A stretch of 64,000 bases of DNA from Aliidiomarina celeris (GCF_003316875.1 NZ_QMIL01000002.1:62001-126000), one strand, 5' to 3'; counted from the stretch's first letter, positions 20,670-30,642 are shown. The notes: a model not told the origin generated them from the sequence alone. Translations and numbers: made by a program.

Positions 20670-22148
20670 ATGAAGACAGATTGGAAAAAAGAATGGTTTG
20701 GTAATATACGCCCAGACATATTGGCGGGTTTAGTTGTGGCGTTGGCCCTTATACCAGAAGCTATCGCCTTCTCTATTATCGCCGGAGTAGACCCTAAAGT
20801 AGGTTTATACGCTTCCTTTTGTATTTGCGTGGTCATGGCCTTTGTCGGCGGGCGGCCTGGTCAAATTTCAGCTGCTACCGGTGCGATGGCATTGCTGATG
20901 GTTACCTTAGTGCGCGACCATGGCCTCGAATATTTATTGGCTGCCACTGTGCTTACGGGTGTTATTCAGCTTAGTTTCGGCTTATTGAAGCTTGGCAGTT
21001 TAATGCGTTTTGTGTCGCGCTCTGTAGTAACAGGCTTTGTAAATGCCTTGGCCATTCTTATTTTTATGGCGCAGTTGCCGGAGCTCACCAACGTAACCTG
21101 GCATGTTTATGCGCTTACAGCGGCAGGTTTAGGCATCATTTATGGCTTGCCGTATGTAACCAAAGCTGTGCCTTCACCGCTTATTGCTATTGTGACCATT
21201 ACTGCCTTTGTAATGTACATGGGTATCGACGTGCGTACAGTGGGCGATATGGGTGAGTTGCCGGACACCTTACCGGTATTTTTAATGCCAAACATTCCAC
21301 TGAATTTTGAAACATTGATGATTATTTTGCCTTACGCCTTTCCGTTAGCCATTGTTGGTTTATTGGAGTCGATGATGACACAAACTATTGTGGATGATTT
21401 AACCGACACCAAGACTGATCGTAATAAAGAATGTCGTGGCCAAGGTATAGCCAATATTGGCGCCGGCTTTATGGGCGGTATGGCGGGTTGTGCCATGATT
21501 GGCCAGTCGGTGATAAACGTAAAGTCGGGGGGCCGAGGCCGTTTGTCCATGCTTGTTGCTGGAGTTGGTCTAATTATTTTGGTGGTGTTTTTATCTGAAT
21601 GGGTTTCGCGAATTCCAATGGCTGCGCTAGTCGCCGTAATGATTATGGTGTCTATTGGTACCTTCAGCTGGCAGTCGGTAAAAGACCTGAAAAAACACCC
21701 CTTAAGTACCAATATTGTAATGATTGCCACGGTTGTGGTGGTGGTATTTACCCACAACTTAGCCTTGGGCGTATTTGTGGGTGTGTTGTTGGCGGCTATT
21801 TTCTTTGCCGCGAAAGTCGGCAACTATATGCATGTGTCGTCGAAATTGCACGAAAATGGTAGCCAACGCGACTACACGGTAGTAGGGCAGGTATTTTTTA
21901 GCTCGTCTGAGAAATTTGTCGACAGTTTTGACTTTAGAGAAGCCCTTGATAAGGTAACGATTGACCTAGAACGTGCCCATTTTTGGGACATTACGTCGGT
22001 GGCAGCACTCGACAAAGTCGTGCTCAAGTTTCGTCGCGAAGGCGCTGAGGTAGAGGTAAAAGGAATGAACCAAGCGACCGAAACCGTAGTTGATAAATTC
22101 GGTGTGGCCGACAAACCCGACGCCATTGACCGCCTAATGGACCACTAA
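20670..22148 (+). CDS. SulP/SLC26-family inorganic anion transporter with STAS domain
   Basis: This 492-residue inner-membrane transporter has the SulP core of many helices (about 15-400), starting [20 protein letters not shown], with the family segment [18 protein letters not shown] cytoplasmic STAS domain follows (about 405-492). Family substrates include sulfate, bicarbonate and other anions; the substrate here is not predictable. I chose the ATG at 20670, preceded by CAGGAAAA. The longer frame from 20595 lacks a ribosome site. The gene lies 18 bases before the Usp gene. Bicarbonate or sulfate transport paired with a Usp regulator is a plausible operon role. Confidence 0.92.
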   Translation: MKTDWKKEWFGNIRPDILAGLVVALALIPEAIAFSIIAGVDPKVGLYASFCICVVMAFVGGRPGQISAATGAMALLMVTLVRDHGLEYLLAATVLTGVIQLSFGLLKLGSLMRFVSRSVVTGFVNALAILIFMAQLPELTNVTWHVYALTAAGLGIIYGLPYVTKAVPSPLIAIVTITAFVMYMGIDVRTVGDMGELPDTLPVFLMPNIPLNFETLMIILPYAFPLAIVGLLESMMTQTIVDDLTDTKTDRNKECRGQGIANIGAGFMGGMAGCAMIGQSVINVKSGGRGRLSMLVAGVGLIILVVFLSEWVSRIPMAALVAVMIMVSIGTFSWQSVKDLKKHPLSTNIVMIATVVVVVFTHNLALGVFVGVLLAAIFFAAKVGNYMHVSSKLHENGSQRDYTVVGQVFFSSSEKFVDSFDFREALDKVTIDLERAHFWDITSVAALDKVVLKFRREGAEVEVKGMNQATETVVDKFGVADKPDAIDRLMDH

Positions 22149-22166
22149 GCGAGCGAGGACTCAGAA

Positions 22167-23018
22167 ATGACAACACACACAGTAGCATGCATAGATGGTT
22201 CGGCGTTGAGTAACACGGTGGCGGATTACGCGGCGTGGTCGGCAGCCCGTATGGGTACCGAATTGGTCTTGTTAAACGTACTGAATGACAATCGCTCGAA
22301 CGACAGCACAGATTTTAGCGGCAATATTGGTGTTGATGAGCGCTTGCGATTATTAAACGAAATTACTGAGCTGGAAGAAAAGCGCGCAAAATTAGCTCGC
22401 CAGCAAGGTCATTTGTTTCTAGAAGACGCAAAACACCATGTTGCGGCTGTGCATGCACAGCCGTTGCTCCGCCAACGCCATGGCGACTTAGTGGACACCT
22501 TGGTGGACATTGAAAATGAAATTCGGTTGTTGGTTATTGGTCGCCAAGGTAAGCGTGGCAACGGAGTAGGGCAGCGAATTGGCCACCAAGTGGAGCGCGT
22601 AATTCGGGCCCTCCATAAACCGGTTTGGGTTGTGCACGGCGAGTTTAAAGCGCCAGAAAGTATTTTAATTGCCTTCGACAACAGCACAACGGCTAAGAAA
22701 GCGGTTGAAATGGTTGCCGGTAGCCCACTATTTAGAGGTATTCCTGTACATGTGGTTATGGTGGGTGCTGACACTGAGGAACATCGCGAGCAGCTTGAAT
22801 GGGCAGAACAGAAGCTTACGGATCAAGCATTTGTAGTGCAAACAGCAGTTGTTAACGGAGCTGTTGAAGAGGCGCTTAACGACTATGTGGTAGCGCAGGG
22901 CATTGGCGCTCTGGTGATGGGCGCTTATGGCCATTCCCGTATTCGTGAATTCTTTGTGGGCAGCCATACCAATGCACTGATCACGAGTTCAAAAGTGCCG
23001 TTGTTGTTGCTGCGTTGA
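22167..23018 (+). CDS. Tandem-domain universal stress protein
   Basis: This 283-residue protein has two Usp domains (about 1-145 and 150-283). The second has the nucleotide-loop signature MGAYGHSRIREFFVGSHT. The first has the related GRQGKRGNGVGQRIGHQVER, which departs from the usual G-S/T ending and may not bind ATP. Usp proteins are cytoplasmic stress factors, and those next to transporters often modulate them. It follows the SulP gene by 18 bases and is surely cotranscribed. Confidence 0.9.
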   Translation: MTTHTVACIDGSALSNTVADYAAWSAARMGTELVLLNVLNDNRSNDSTDFSGNIGVDERLRLLNEITELEEKRAKLARQQGHLFLEDAKHHVAAVHAQPLLRQRHGDLVDTLVDIENEIRLLVIGRQGKRGNGVGQRIGHQVERVIRALHKPVWVVHGEFKAPESILIAFDNSTTAKKAVEMVAGSPLFRGIPVHVVMVGADTEEHREQLEWAEQKLTDQAFVVQTAVVNGAVEEALNDYVVAQGIGALVMGAYGHSRIREFFVGSHTNALITSSKVPLLLLR

Positions 23019-23068
23019 GCTGGAAAGCGAGTGCGCAGCTTTTACCGTAAGGAATAGTTGTTTTAGTC

Positions 23069-23473
23069 GTGAATATAGAAGCGCTCATTACCACCATAGA
23101 GCCTTACTTGCCGTGGTTTGTCAGTATTAGCTTATTAATGGCGGTAACCTCGCTGGTTCTCGTTCCTTTTTTAGTGGTTAGAATGCCGGCCGCTTATTTT
23201 GTAGCAAAACGTCGGCAGCGCAAATGGACGCTAAGCCGTCGGGTGCTCTATCTGTTTCGGAATGTTTTTGCGCTGATTCTTTTTGTTGCGGGTTTAGCCA
23301 TGTTGTTTTTACCTGGGCAGGGGCTGCTAACGCTGCTTATTGCATTATTGGTGTCGGATTTACCCGGTAAATACCGCATTGAACGCTGGTTCGTTAAAAA
23401 GCCGGGAGTGCTGAAGAGCTTGAATTGGATTAGGCGCCGATACGACCGCGTACCATTAAAACGCCCAGAGTAA
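23069..23473 (+). CDS. PGPGW-like small membrane protein
   Basis: This 134-residue inner-membrane protein starts at GTG with a distant AAGGA. There are three hydrophobic segments, at about 14-38, 65-85 and the region FLPGQGLLTLLIALLV. The turn LPGQG and the following basic stretch RIERWFVKKPGVL resemble the PGPGW family of putative transmembrane proteins. No function is known. It probably belongs to the SulP-Usp operon, being 50 bases downstream. Confidence 0.65.
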   Translation: MNIEALITTIEPYLPWFVSISLLMAVTSLVLVPFLVVRMPAAYFVAKRRQRKWTLSRRVLYLFRNVFALILFVAGLAMLFLPGQGLLTLLIALLVSDLPGKYRIERWFVKKPGVLKSLNWIRRRYDRVPLKRPE

Positions 23474-23476
23474 TTG

Positions 23477-23510
23477 TAAGGGCACCTGAACATGAGTTGA
23501 GGTGCCCTTA
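23477..23510. terminator. Strong hairpin between convergent genes
   Basis: Eleven-base perfect arms TAAGGGCACCT/AGGTGCCCTTA enclose a 12-base loop. It lies just after the PGPGW-like gene and just before the end of the convergent symporter gene, so it probably terminates both. Confidence 0.75.
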
Positions 23511-23516
23511 GTTGTA

Positions 23517-24680
23517 TTAAGTGGGTTTGCTTTCGCTCGTGTTTGCTGCCGAGTCGACAAACAATGCAATAGCGCCGTCGCCGGTTATATTACACGCGGT
23601 TCCGAAGCTGTCTTGTGCCATGTACAGCGCGATCATGAGCGCTAATGCGGTTTCGCCAAAGCCCAACATTGAGCCAAGCAAGCCAATAGCCGACATCACC
23701 GCACCGCCCGGAACACCAGGAGCGGCGAGCATGACGAAGCCGAGCGTAAGAATAAACGGCAACATGGTAAAGAACGACGGAATAACCAAAGCATTATGCA
23801 GCACCATAACCGCAACCGTGCAGCTTACAATGGTAATGGTCGAGCCCGCTAAATGCACAGTGGCGCAAAGTGGAATGGTAAAGTTTGCGATGTCGTCGTT
23901 TACCTTGTTTGCTTTTGCACTTTGCAAGGTTACCGGAATGGTGGCAGCGCTCGACATAGTGCCGAGTGCGGTAAAGTAAGCCGGTAGCATATTTTTGATC
24001 AGCACAATCGGCGACCGACCGGTTTTCATGCCCGCCAAAACAAACATCGTTACGATATAAACCCAGTGCAGCGCTACTGCAACCAACAGAATAACGCCGA
24101 AGGTTTTAAGGGTAGTAAACACCGTTCCTGCCGTTGCCATTTCCGCGAATACTCCTGCAATGTAGAAAGGGAGTAAGGGAATAATTATTTTCACCAGCAA
24201 CTTAGTAATAATGTCGCGCCCTTCGTCGCTGAACTTTTGCAGGGTTGGCGCTTGCGTAGCGGAAATGCCAAGGCCCAAAATAAAGGCTAATACAAGGCCG
24301 GTCATTACGTTAAAAAGCGGTGGAATGTCCATGCTAATAAAAGGAGTGAGGGCATTGGCGCTGGCTTGTGCCACTTCGCGGTTCTCCGTGGTAAGGAAGG
24401 GAACCACCCAACTGGCTACGAAAAATGCCCCAATACCTGCCAAAATCGTCGAACTGTAGGCAATAGCAAGTGTTCTTCCGAGTAGTTTGCCTGAATTTCG
24501 AGGCAAACTAGCAATACCACTGGTGATAAAAAACAGTATAAGCAGCGGAATAATAAAGAACAGTAACTCACCAAAAAGAGCCTTAAAGGTAATCAGTAAG
24601 CGGGTAACAAATTCGGGAGCAAATAGCCCCATAAGTGTACCGAGTACAATACCGGCAATCAGTTTTAAAATAAGCGCCAT
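23517..24680 (-). CDS. Dicarboxylate/amino acid:cation symporter (DAACS/SDF family)
   Basis: This 387-residue inner-membrane sodium or proton symporter belongs to the glutamate/aspartate/dicarboxylate carrier family. Diagnostic parts are the first re-entrant loop GTMSSAATIPVT, helix 7 and the second loop around GVPGGAVMSAIG. The binding helix is DSFGTACNITGDGAIALFVD, with Asp and Asn in the usual positions. It is somewhat shorter than E. coli GltP (437). The exact substrate cannot be read. It is a lone minus-strand gene. Confidence 0.92.
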   Translation of the reverse strand: MALILKLIAGIVLGTLMGLFAPEFVTRLLITFKALFGELLFFIIPLLILFFITSGIASLPRNSGKLLGRTLAIAYSSTILAGIGAFFVASWVVPFLTTENREVAQASANALTPFISMDIPPLFNVMTGLVLAFILGLGISATQAPTLQKFSDEGRDIITKLLVKIIIPLLPFYIAGVFAEMATAGTVFTTLKTFGVILLVAVALHWVYIVTMFVLAGMKTGRSPIVLIKNMLPAYFTALGTMSSAATIPVTLQSAKANKVNDDIANFTIPLCATVHLAGSTITIVSCTVAVMVLHNALVIPSFFTMLPFILTLGFVMLAAPGVPGGAVMSAIGLLGSMLGFGETALALMIALYMAQDSFGTACNITGDGAIALFVDSAANTSESKPT

Positions 24681-24744
24681 AATTTTCTCGTTTTTATGTA
24701 ATGGAGTGTGGAATGGGGTGGTTCAAACCTCAAACGTGGCGGCA

Positions 24745-25620
24745 CTATAACACGGCTTTTGTAGTTACAGCATCCGACCTGATCAGGGATTCGGCAATAA
24801 ACCTATCTCCTGCGTTAAAACCTTGGTTGTAACCCATATTGAGGGAATCGAGGTCCATGGTGAAGCGCGACACCGGGAAATTCGCGGGTGGCGCAATAAT
24901 TTGTATTTTGCAGTCTTTTGGAGGGCTTGCGATAAAGTCGAGAGCGTCGTTATATTGCTTAGAACGTCGGCTCACTGCCAAGAAAAGTTCAGGATGATCC
25001 TTAAAAAAAGGTTTGAGTAAATTCGGAAAGCGAGATTCTTCCTTTTTAAACCCAAGAGGCTGCGACAATACAACGGTAATACGTTTGGCACCTTGCTCGT
25101 AAGCATGAATAACGGGAATGGAGTCGGCTAAGCCGCCGTCGGTCATGGGCTCGTTATCGATGGGTGGGAAGTCGCGGAAGACCAAAGGCATAGCACAAGA
25201 AGCGGGGAACAAGTCGTTCATATTGTCGCGGTTGACCTCGAAATAACAGGGTTTACCTGTAAGCACACTGGTCGTTACTACGGTAAGCGGAATGCCTCGT
25301 TGCAAGAACTTTTCAATATCGAGCGGAAGCTCGTCGAGAGAGCAATGCCAAAGCCAACTGACGTCGCAAAAATGCCCGCCCTTTAAATACCGGCGAATGT
25401 TCATAAACTCGTCTCGCCGCGCATGGTCGGTAATAATTTGGTAGCTGCGTTTAAAACTGCCTGCCAAATAACCAATTAAATTGGTGGAACCTGCTGAAAC
25501 ACCAATGGCTGCGTCGAACGGATAGAATTTTCGGTCAATAAAGGCGTCGAGCACTCCCGCTGCAAAAATACCTCGCATAGCGCCGCCCTCTACCACTAGT
25601 GTGTGTTGTTCGTTCGACAT
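24745..25620 (-). CDS. Patatin-like phospholipase
   Basis: This 291-residue predicted lipid acyl hydrolase has the oxyanion loop EGGAMRGIFAAGVLDA, the nucleophile elbow GVSAGS (Ser near residue 43) and the catalytic Asp motif DGGLADSIP. The closest familiar relative by layout is E. coli YjjU. The substrate is unknown, and no signal peptide is visible, so it is likely cytoplasmic. It precedes the symporter gene on the same strand, 64 bases away. Confidence 0.88.
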   Translation of the reverse strand: MSNEQHTLVVEGGAMRGIFAAGVLDAFIDRKFYPFDAAIGVSAGSTNLIGYLAGSFKRSYQIITDHARRDEFMNIRRYLKGGHFCDVSWLWHCSLDELPLDIEKFLQRGIPLTVVTTSVLTGKPCYFEVNRDNMNDLFPASCAMPLVFRDFPPIDNEPMTDGGLADSIPVIHAYEQGAKRITVVLSQPLGFKKEESRFPNLLKPFFKDHPELFLAVSRRSKQYNDALDFIASPPKDCKIQIIAPPANFPVSRFTMDLDSLNMGYNQGFNAGDRFIAESLIRSDAVTTKAVL

Positions 25621-25761
25621 ATAGTGCTCCGAAAAGGCTATTACATAGGGTAAGCATAGGCGAAAGAGCCTTTAGGTGTAAAAGATTCAATTTTTTAATA
25701 ATGCGGCCGATAGAAAAGCAATAGATCATTCATTACTCGAATATTAACGAGAGGTAAGGGC

Positions 25762-26346
25762 ATGAAAACCACAATTTTTAAAACAACCGTGGCTTTCGTT
25801 ATAGCAGGGCTTTTTCTCAGTGCATGTAGCTCCTCTACTGCAGTGCCTGAGCGTCGACCCAGTGCCTATTTCCTCCAGGCCGATCTCCCCACACGCTATT
25901 ATGCGCGCGACTTAGCCGACCAAATGATGGCCAGCAGCCATGGGTTACGCCCCGGTCAGCGCATAGCCGTTACCAGCCTGTCTTGGCTTGACAGTAACTT
26001 CGACGAATCTTCATTGGTGGCATTGCAGCTACAAGAAGAACTCAGCACAGAATTTCAACTCTTAGCATTCGACGTACTTGAATTCAGACTCACCGACGGC
26101 ATTCGGGTGACCGAACAAGGCGACTTCGCCATGAGCCGTAATTACCTCGACCTCCCCGAACTTCAATATACCGACTACATTCTTACCGGCACACTCGTGC
26201 AACGCAGAGAAGGCGTGATGGTAAACGTAAGGTTGGTAAACTTCGACTCCAAGGTAGTGGAAGCCACCGGTCAAGTGCTCATACCCAGAGATATCGCCCG
26301 CTCAATCGCCGGCAACCGCGGCGTACAAGTAGTAAGCCAGAACTAG
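25762..26346 (+). CDS. FlgO-domain outer-membrane lipoprotein
   Basis: This 194-residue protein has a lipoprotein signal (cleavage before Cys in LFLSAC, about residue 22). The FlgO-type domain includes LPTRYYARDLADQMMASSHGL, RIAVTSLSWLDS, LQLQEELSTEF and YILTGTLVQRREGVMVNVRL. FlgO in Vibrio is an outer-membrane lipoprotein needed for normal flagellar function. No flagellar genes are nearby, so this copy may be an FlgO-like envelope protein with a different job. The AGAGG ribosome site is good. Confidence 0.8.
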   Translation: MKTTIFKTTVAFVIAGLFLSACSSSTAVPERRPSAYFLQADLPTRYYARDLADQMMASSHGLRPGQRIAVTSLSWLDSNFDESSLVALQLQEELSTEFQLLAFDVLEFRLTDGIRVTEQGDFAMSRNYLDLPELQYTDYILTGTLVQRREGVMVNVRLVNFDSKVVEATGQVLIPRDIARSIAGNRGVQVVSQN

Positions 26347-26361
26347 GGGTTGCTTGGGTAT

Positions 26362-26390
26362 TTGAACTTCCCGCTTTAATTTGCTAAATT
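26362..26390 (+). promoter_or_regulatory. Predicted promoter of the mntP riboswitch transcript
   Basis: TTGAAC (26362-26367), exactly 17 bases, then TAAATT (26385-26390). Transcription would begin near 26397, right at the start of the riboswitch aptamer. Confidence 0.5.
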
Positions 26391-26392
26391 TG

Positions 26393-26560
26393 CGCCCCGT
26401 TGGGGAGTAGCCGGCTTTCTGCTTTTGAAAGCGTTCGTGTCAACATAATTGGCCACATGCCATGGTGCGAACACCACTCGGTTGGCGAGACCATCGAATT
26501 GTCCACGCTAAAGGTTAGGCGTGTGGGCTGTTCGTGGTTTCTGTTTCGCCTAACCGGAGT
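26393..26560 (+). ncRNA. yybP-ykoY manganese riboswitch upstream of mntP
   Basis: The leader carries the hallmark conserved segments of this class in order: GGGGAGTAGCC near 26402, GTCAACATAA near 26439 and GGTTGGCGAGACC at 26480-26492. The class senses Mn2+ and controls manganese exporters, which fits the mntP gene behind it. A candidate expression platform is the long stem GGTTAGGCG (26513-26521) with CGCCTAACC (26547-26555). This stem abuts the ribosome site GGAG (26556-26559), so control is probably at translation initiation. Confidence 0.93.
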
Positions 26561-26566
26561 TTATTC

Positions 26567-27136
26567 ATGAATCCCTTAGCGCTTCTTTTATTGGCTTTTG
26601 CTATGTCGACCGACGCGTTTGCGGCGGCTATTGGCAAAGGTGCAAGCCTCAGAAATCCTCGGTTTATTCAGGCGCTTAAAATTGGCCTTATTTTCGGCAC
26701 TATTGAGGCCATTACTCCGCTTTTAGGTTGGCTTTTGGGTAAGTTTGCGGCTGGCTATGTCGAGGCTTGGGACCATTGGTTGGCTTTTATGCTGCTGCTT
26801 GGCCTTGGCTTACATATGATTCATGAAGGCCTAAAGCCAGAGGAACCAAAACAGGCCGCCACTTCTACAAAACAGCCCTTTTTTCGCATTTGCCTCACCG
26901 CGTTGGGTACAAGCATAGACGCAATGGCGGTTGGCGTGAGCCTAGCCTTTGTGAATGTAAACATTTGGCTGGCCGCTGGGTTAATTGGCTTAGCCACAAC
27001 CTTAATGGTAACGCTTGGGGTAATGATAGGTCGGGCGGTGGGCTCGGTACTCGGGCATCGCGCTGAAATATTTGGCGGCGTAACCCTTATAGCCGTAGGC
27101 GTTTGGATTCTAGCGGGGCATACGCTATACGCTTAA
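26567..27136 (+). CDS. mntP: Manganese efflux pump MntP
   Basis: This 189-residue inner-membrane exporter of excess Mn2+ has six predicted helices. Two internally repeated acidic motifs, [16 protein letters not shown] and [13 protein letters not shown], carry the conserved Asp residues needed for transport in E. coli MntP (188 residues). I chose the ATG at 26567 because it follows GGAG and the riboswitch; the earlier in-frame start would lie inside the riboswitch. It is convergent with mnmE, 19 bases apart. Confidence 0.95.
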   Translation: MNPLALLLLAFAMSTDAFAAAIGKGASLRNPRFIQALKIGLIFGTIEAITPLLGWLLGKFAAGYVEAWDHWLAFMLLLGLGLHMIHEGLKPEEPKQAATSTKQPFFRICLTALGTSIDAMAVGVSLAFVNVNIWLAAGLIGLATTLMVTLGVMIGRAVGSVLGHRAEIFGGVTLIAVGVWILAGHTLYA

Positions 27137-27155
27137 TGCCCAAGTTAGCGCGGGC

Positions 27156-28532
27156 TTACTTCCCGATACAAAACGAACCAAATATTTTCCCGAGTAGATC
27201 GTCGCTGGTGAATGCGCCGGTAATTTCGTTGAGGTGTGTTTGTGCAAGGCGTAGTTCTTCGGCCAGTATTTCGCCAGCGGCAAAGGTTTCGAGCTGCTCC
27301 TGGCCAATCAGCAGATGATGTTTTGCCCGTTCTATCGCTTCGAGGTGGCGACGGCGAGCCATAAAACCCCCTTCGATATTGGTGTTAAAACCCATTGCGG
27401 CTTTTAAATGCTCACGTAATTCTTGAATTCCTTCACTTTTAGCTGCTGCTATAGACACCACCGGAATGTCTTCATAAAGGTTGTAGCCAACGGCTTCGCC
27501 GGTGAGGTCGACCTTATTGCGGATTACACTAAAGGGTAGGCCTTTGGGCAAGCGGGCAAAAAACTCGGGCCAAATGTCGCGCGGGTGTATGGCGTCGGTT
27601 TCGGTACTGTCGACCATAAATAAAACGCGGTCTGCTTGCTCTATTTCCGCCCAAGCCCTTTCAATGCCAATTTGTTCTACCCGATCAGGGCTTTCGCGGA
27701 GGCCTGCGGTGTCAATAATATGAAGCGGCATGCCGTCTATTTGAATATGTTCGCGCAAAACGTCGCGAGTAGTGCCTGCAATTTCTGTAACAATAGCTGA
27801 CTCACGGCCAGCTAATGCGTTCAAAAGGCTCGACTTCCCGGCGTTGGGGCGGCCTGCTATAACAACCCTCATACCTTCACGCATTAATGTGCCTTGTTTT
27901 GCCTGTTTTTCCACCTCAGACAGCCGGTTAATAATTGACTCTAGGTCGTTAGCGACTTTTCCGTCGCTTAAAAAATCCACTTCCTCTTCGGGAAAGTCGA
28001 TTGCGGCTTCCACATACATGCGTAGGTGGATGACAGCGTCGACGAGTTGATCGATACGATGGGAAAATTCACCTTGTAAGCTTTGCAGCGCCATTTTTGC
28101 GGCTTGTTCGGAGGTTGTATCGATTAAGTCTGCAATGGCCTCTGCTTGGGCGAGGTCGAGCTTATCGTTTAAGAACGCGCGCTCGCTAAACTCACCGGGG
28201 CGCGCCATGCGAGCGTGGCCAGTGGCTAAAATAGCGCGAATCAACATGTCGATTACCACCGGGCCACCATGGCCTTGAAACTCAATAACGTCTTCGCCGG
28301 TAAAAGAGTTCGGGCCTTCGAAGTAGAGTGCTAAACCTTGGTCGAGCAATTCGCCGGTTGGGGTATGGAAAGGCGTGTAGAGCGCGTAGCGCGGCTTTGG
28401 TGTTTGACCTACTATGGCTTTGGCGATGATTTTGGCATGGGGACCACTGACCCGCACAATGCCTACGCCACCTTTGCCTGGTGGTGTGGCTTGGGCCACA
28501 ATAGTGTCGGTGTGGTAAGGACGCTCGGTCAT
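27156..28532 (-). CDS. mnmE: tRNA modification GTPase MnmE
   Basis: MnmE is the GTPase partner of MnmG in U34 modification. The 458 residues show the N-terminal tetrahydrofolate-binding domain ([17 protein letters not shown]). The G domain has [25 protein letters not shown] and NKVDL, and the C-terminus FCIGK carries the essential Cys. The ATG at 28532 gives the conserved [10 protein letters not shown] start; a longer frame is unsupported. Here mnmE is separated from mnmG by about 7.7 kb. Confidence 0.97.
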   Translation of the reverse strand: MTERPYHTDTIVAQATPPGKGGVGIVRVSGPHAKIIAKAIVGQTPKPRYALYTPFHTPTGELLDQGLALYFEGPNSFTGEDVIEFQGHGGPVVIDMLIRAILATGHARMARPGEFSERAFLNDKLDLAQAEAIADLIDTTSEQAAKMALQSLQGEFSHRIDQLVDAVIHLRMYVEAAIDFPEEEVDFLSDGKVANDLESIINRLSEVEKQAKQGTLMREGMRVVIAGRPNAGKSSLLNALAGRESAIVTEIAGTTRDVLREHIQIDGMPLHIIDTAGLRESPDRVEQIGIERAWAEIEQADRVLFMVDSTETDAIHPRDIWPEFFARLPKGLPFSVIRNKVDLTGEAVGYNLYEDIPVVSIAAAKSEGIQELREHLKAAMGFNTNIEGGFMARRRHLEAIERAKHHLLIGQEQLETFAAGEILAEELRLAQTHLNEITGAFTSDDLLGKIFGSFCIGK

Positions 28533-28598
28533 ATTTTTAGCCCCAAAAAGTGAATACGAATGAAGTATAACGCGTAGCATTTTGTTGTGGCTATAAAA

Positions 28599-28620
28599 AG
28601 CCCGGCGGTTAGGCCGGGCT
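28599..28620 (-). terminator. Terminator after yidC
   Basis: AGCCCGGC/GCCGGGCT with a six-base loop, followed on the minus strand by TTTT. It separates yidC from mnmE, so mnmE probably has its own promoter or relies on read-through. Confidence 0.8.
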
Positions 28621-28648
28621 CGCGTTTACATTGTTGGCGTGCAGGGTG

Positions 28649-30328
28649 TTAACTTGCTTTTGCGCCGAGGCCTTTTCTGTCGAGTTGGCGATATATCCAA
28701 AGCATCTGGCTAATGGAAATAAGGTTACTCACCAACCAGTACAGTACTAGGCCAGCAGGGAAGAAGAGGAAGAACACGGTAAACATAACCGGCATCCACT
28801 GCATTATTTTCTGCTGCATAGGGTCGGTAATCGGCGTGGGTTGCAACTTTTGCATAAGGAACATGCTGGCGCCCATGAGTAACGGCAATATGAAGTATGG
28901 GTCACGGCTTGAGAGGTCGTTGATCCAGAGCATAAAGTCGGCATGGCGAATTTCCGGGCTTTCTAGCAATACCCAATACAAGGCTAAGAAAATTGGCAAC
29001 TGCAGAATCATGGGTAAACAACCACCGAGTGGGTTTACCTTTTCTTCTTTGTACATTTTCATCATAGCGGCCGACATTTTCTGACGGTCGTCGCCATAGC
29101 GGTCTTTCAGTTCTTTCATGCGCGGTGCAATTTTGCGCATTTTAGCCATAGAGGTGTATTGAGCTTTGGTAAGCGGGTAGAGCAAGCCTTTCACTATAAT
29201 GGTTACCAAAATAATGGCTAAGCCGTAGTTTTTCACAAAGCCAAACAAGAAGCTCAGTAGCCAGTGAATGGGTTGTGCAAGCCACCACAAGAAGCCGTAG
29301 TCGACGGTGAGGTCGAGGTTACTTGCCAGCTCAGCAAGCCGATCTTGATTTTTCGGACCTGTGTAAATTACGCTTTCAAAGGTTTGGCTAGTGCCGTTAG
29401 CAATGGCAACAGTTGGGCCTACAAAGCCCATGAGGGCTTCGCCTGAGGCGCTGAGGTTGGTTGAGTAAAGGCGGTTGGTAGTGTTTTGTGCGGGAACCCA
29501 CGCCGTAACAAAGTAGTGTTCCAACATGGCAACCCAGCCTGCTTCTGTATTTTCATTCAAAGCGCGCTTTTCAATGTCGCCAAAACTGTATTTTTTGTAA
29601 CGTGTTTCTTGGCTCGAATAAGCACCACCGCGGTAGGTGGGCATAAACATGCTGCCTTTACCGCCGTTGAGTGTGGTTTGTTTTAATTGCCCGTAGGCGG
29701 CCATTTCAATGGTGTCGCCGCTGTTGTTCTCAACGCGCTGGTTGAGGTTTACCGCGTAGTCGCCACGGCGAAATACAAATTCTTTGGTTACCGTTACACC
29801 GTTGTCGCGTTCATAGGTTAATGGAACACGAAGCTCGTCGCCTTGTAATTCGAAGTGAGTTTGTTGAGCACTAAATATTGGGCGACCCGCTGCGGTGTCG
29901 GTTCCGTCGGGGCCAATCAAACCACTTTGCGCAATGTGCAGTTCGCCTGGGCGTTGGAATAGAATAGTGTAGCGTGCTTCTTCACCAAGCTTTTCGGCAT
30001 GTTCCAGTAGCTCTGCGCGAACAATATCGCCACCACGCAGCGAAATGCGCAGGTCGAGCACATCTGTAGTGACCCGAACCGTGTCGCCTGTATTCACACC
30101 TTGGCTTGCGCCAGGTTGTGCTGCGGGCACTGCGCTAGAAGACGCTTGTGGAATGCCGCTTTGCTCTGGTTGCTGCGAAGCTGCGCCATTGGAGGGCATT
30201 TCGCTTTGAGGCGCACTGGCGCTGTTTATACCCGGTGTATTGGCCGGATCTTTTAATAGCCACTGTTGGTACATAAAGAATGATAGAACCAACAGGAGAA
30301 TGACAAGTATTGTGCGTCGCGAATCCAT
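28649..30328 (-). CDS. yidC: Membrane protein insertase YidC
   Basis: YidC inserts and folds inner-membrane proteins, including ATP synthase subunit c. The 559 residues show the N-terminal membrane anchor (TILVILLLVLSFFMYQQW), the large periplasmic beta domain (about 60-340) and the conserved core helices (YGLAIILVTIIVKGLLYPLT to the C-terminus). A basic tail follows. The order rpmH-rnpA-yidD-yidC is intact. Confidence 0.98.
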   Translation of the reverse strand: MDSRRTILVILLLVLSFFMYQQWLLKDPANTPGINSASAPQSEMPSNGAASQQPEQSGIPQASSSAVPAAQPGASQGVNTGDTVRVTTDVLDLRISLRGGDIVRAELLEHAEKLGEEARYTILFQRPGELHIAQSGLIGPDGTDTAAGRPIFSAQQTHFELQGDELRVPLTYERDNGVTVTKEFVFRRGDYAVNLNQRVENNSGDTIEMAAYGQLKQTTLNGGKGSMFMPTYRGGAYSSQETRYKKYSFGDIEKRALNENTEAGWVAMLEHYFVTAWVPAQNTTNRLYSTNLSASGEALMGFVGPTVAIANGTSQTFESVIYTGPKNQDRLAELASNLDLTVDYGFLWWLAQPIHWLLSFLFGFVKNYGLAIILVTIIVKGLLYPLTKAQYTSMAKMRKIAPRMKELKDRYGDDRQKMSAAMMKMYKEEKVNPLGGCLPMILQLPIFLALYWVLLESPEIRHADFMLWINDLSSRDPYFILPLLMGASMFLMQKLQPTPITDPMQQKIMQWMPVMFTVFFLFFPAGLVLYWLVSNLISISQMLWIYRQLDRKGLGAKAS

Positions 30329-30330
30329 AA

Positions 30331-30642
30331 TTACTTCGTCTCTTCGTTTTTGTGCTGCGAATGTTCACTGTCGTTCGACAAGTCGTATAAATGCTCGTCG
30401 CCCGGTATCGGATCAAATCCTCCCGGATTCCCCGGGTGGCACTTGCTAATGCGGCGAATGGAAAGCCAGCTGCCCTTTATAACACCGAACTTGCGTATGG
30501 CTCGAATGCTATATTCGGAACAGGTTGGCACAAACCGGCAACGCGGGCCGAGCAGAGGGCTGATAATAAGCTGATAAAGCCTTATTAAGCCGATGAATAC
30601 TGCTTGCAGCGCTTGCTTAATTTTCGCCATAAATAATTGCAT
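30331..30642 (-). CDS. yidD: Membrane protein insertion efficiency factor YidD
   Basis: This 103-residue protein has the family core [20 protein letters not shown] (three conserved Cys with the later [12 protein letters not shown]) and an amphipathic N-terminus that binds the inner membrane. It assists YidC insertion. The ATG at 30642 and a second one at 30630 are both possible. The gene overlaps the end of rnpA by 46-58 bases and lies two bases before yidC. Confidence 0.93.
   Translation of the reverse strand: MQLFMAKIKQALQAVFIGLIRLYQLIISPLLGPRCRFVPTCSEYSIRAIRKFGVIKGSWLSIRRISKCHPGNPGGFDPIPGDEHLYDLSNDSEHSQHKNEETK

Noticed and set aside
21332-21823. 163-codon minus-strand open frame
   Set aside because: It is antisense to the SulP gene, Thr/Ile/Pro-rich, with no ribosome site.
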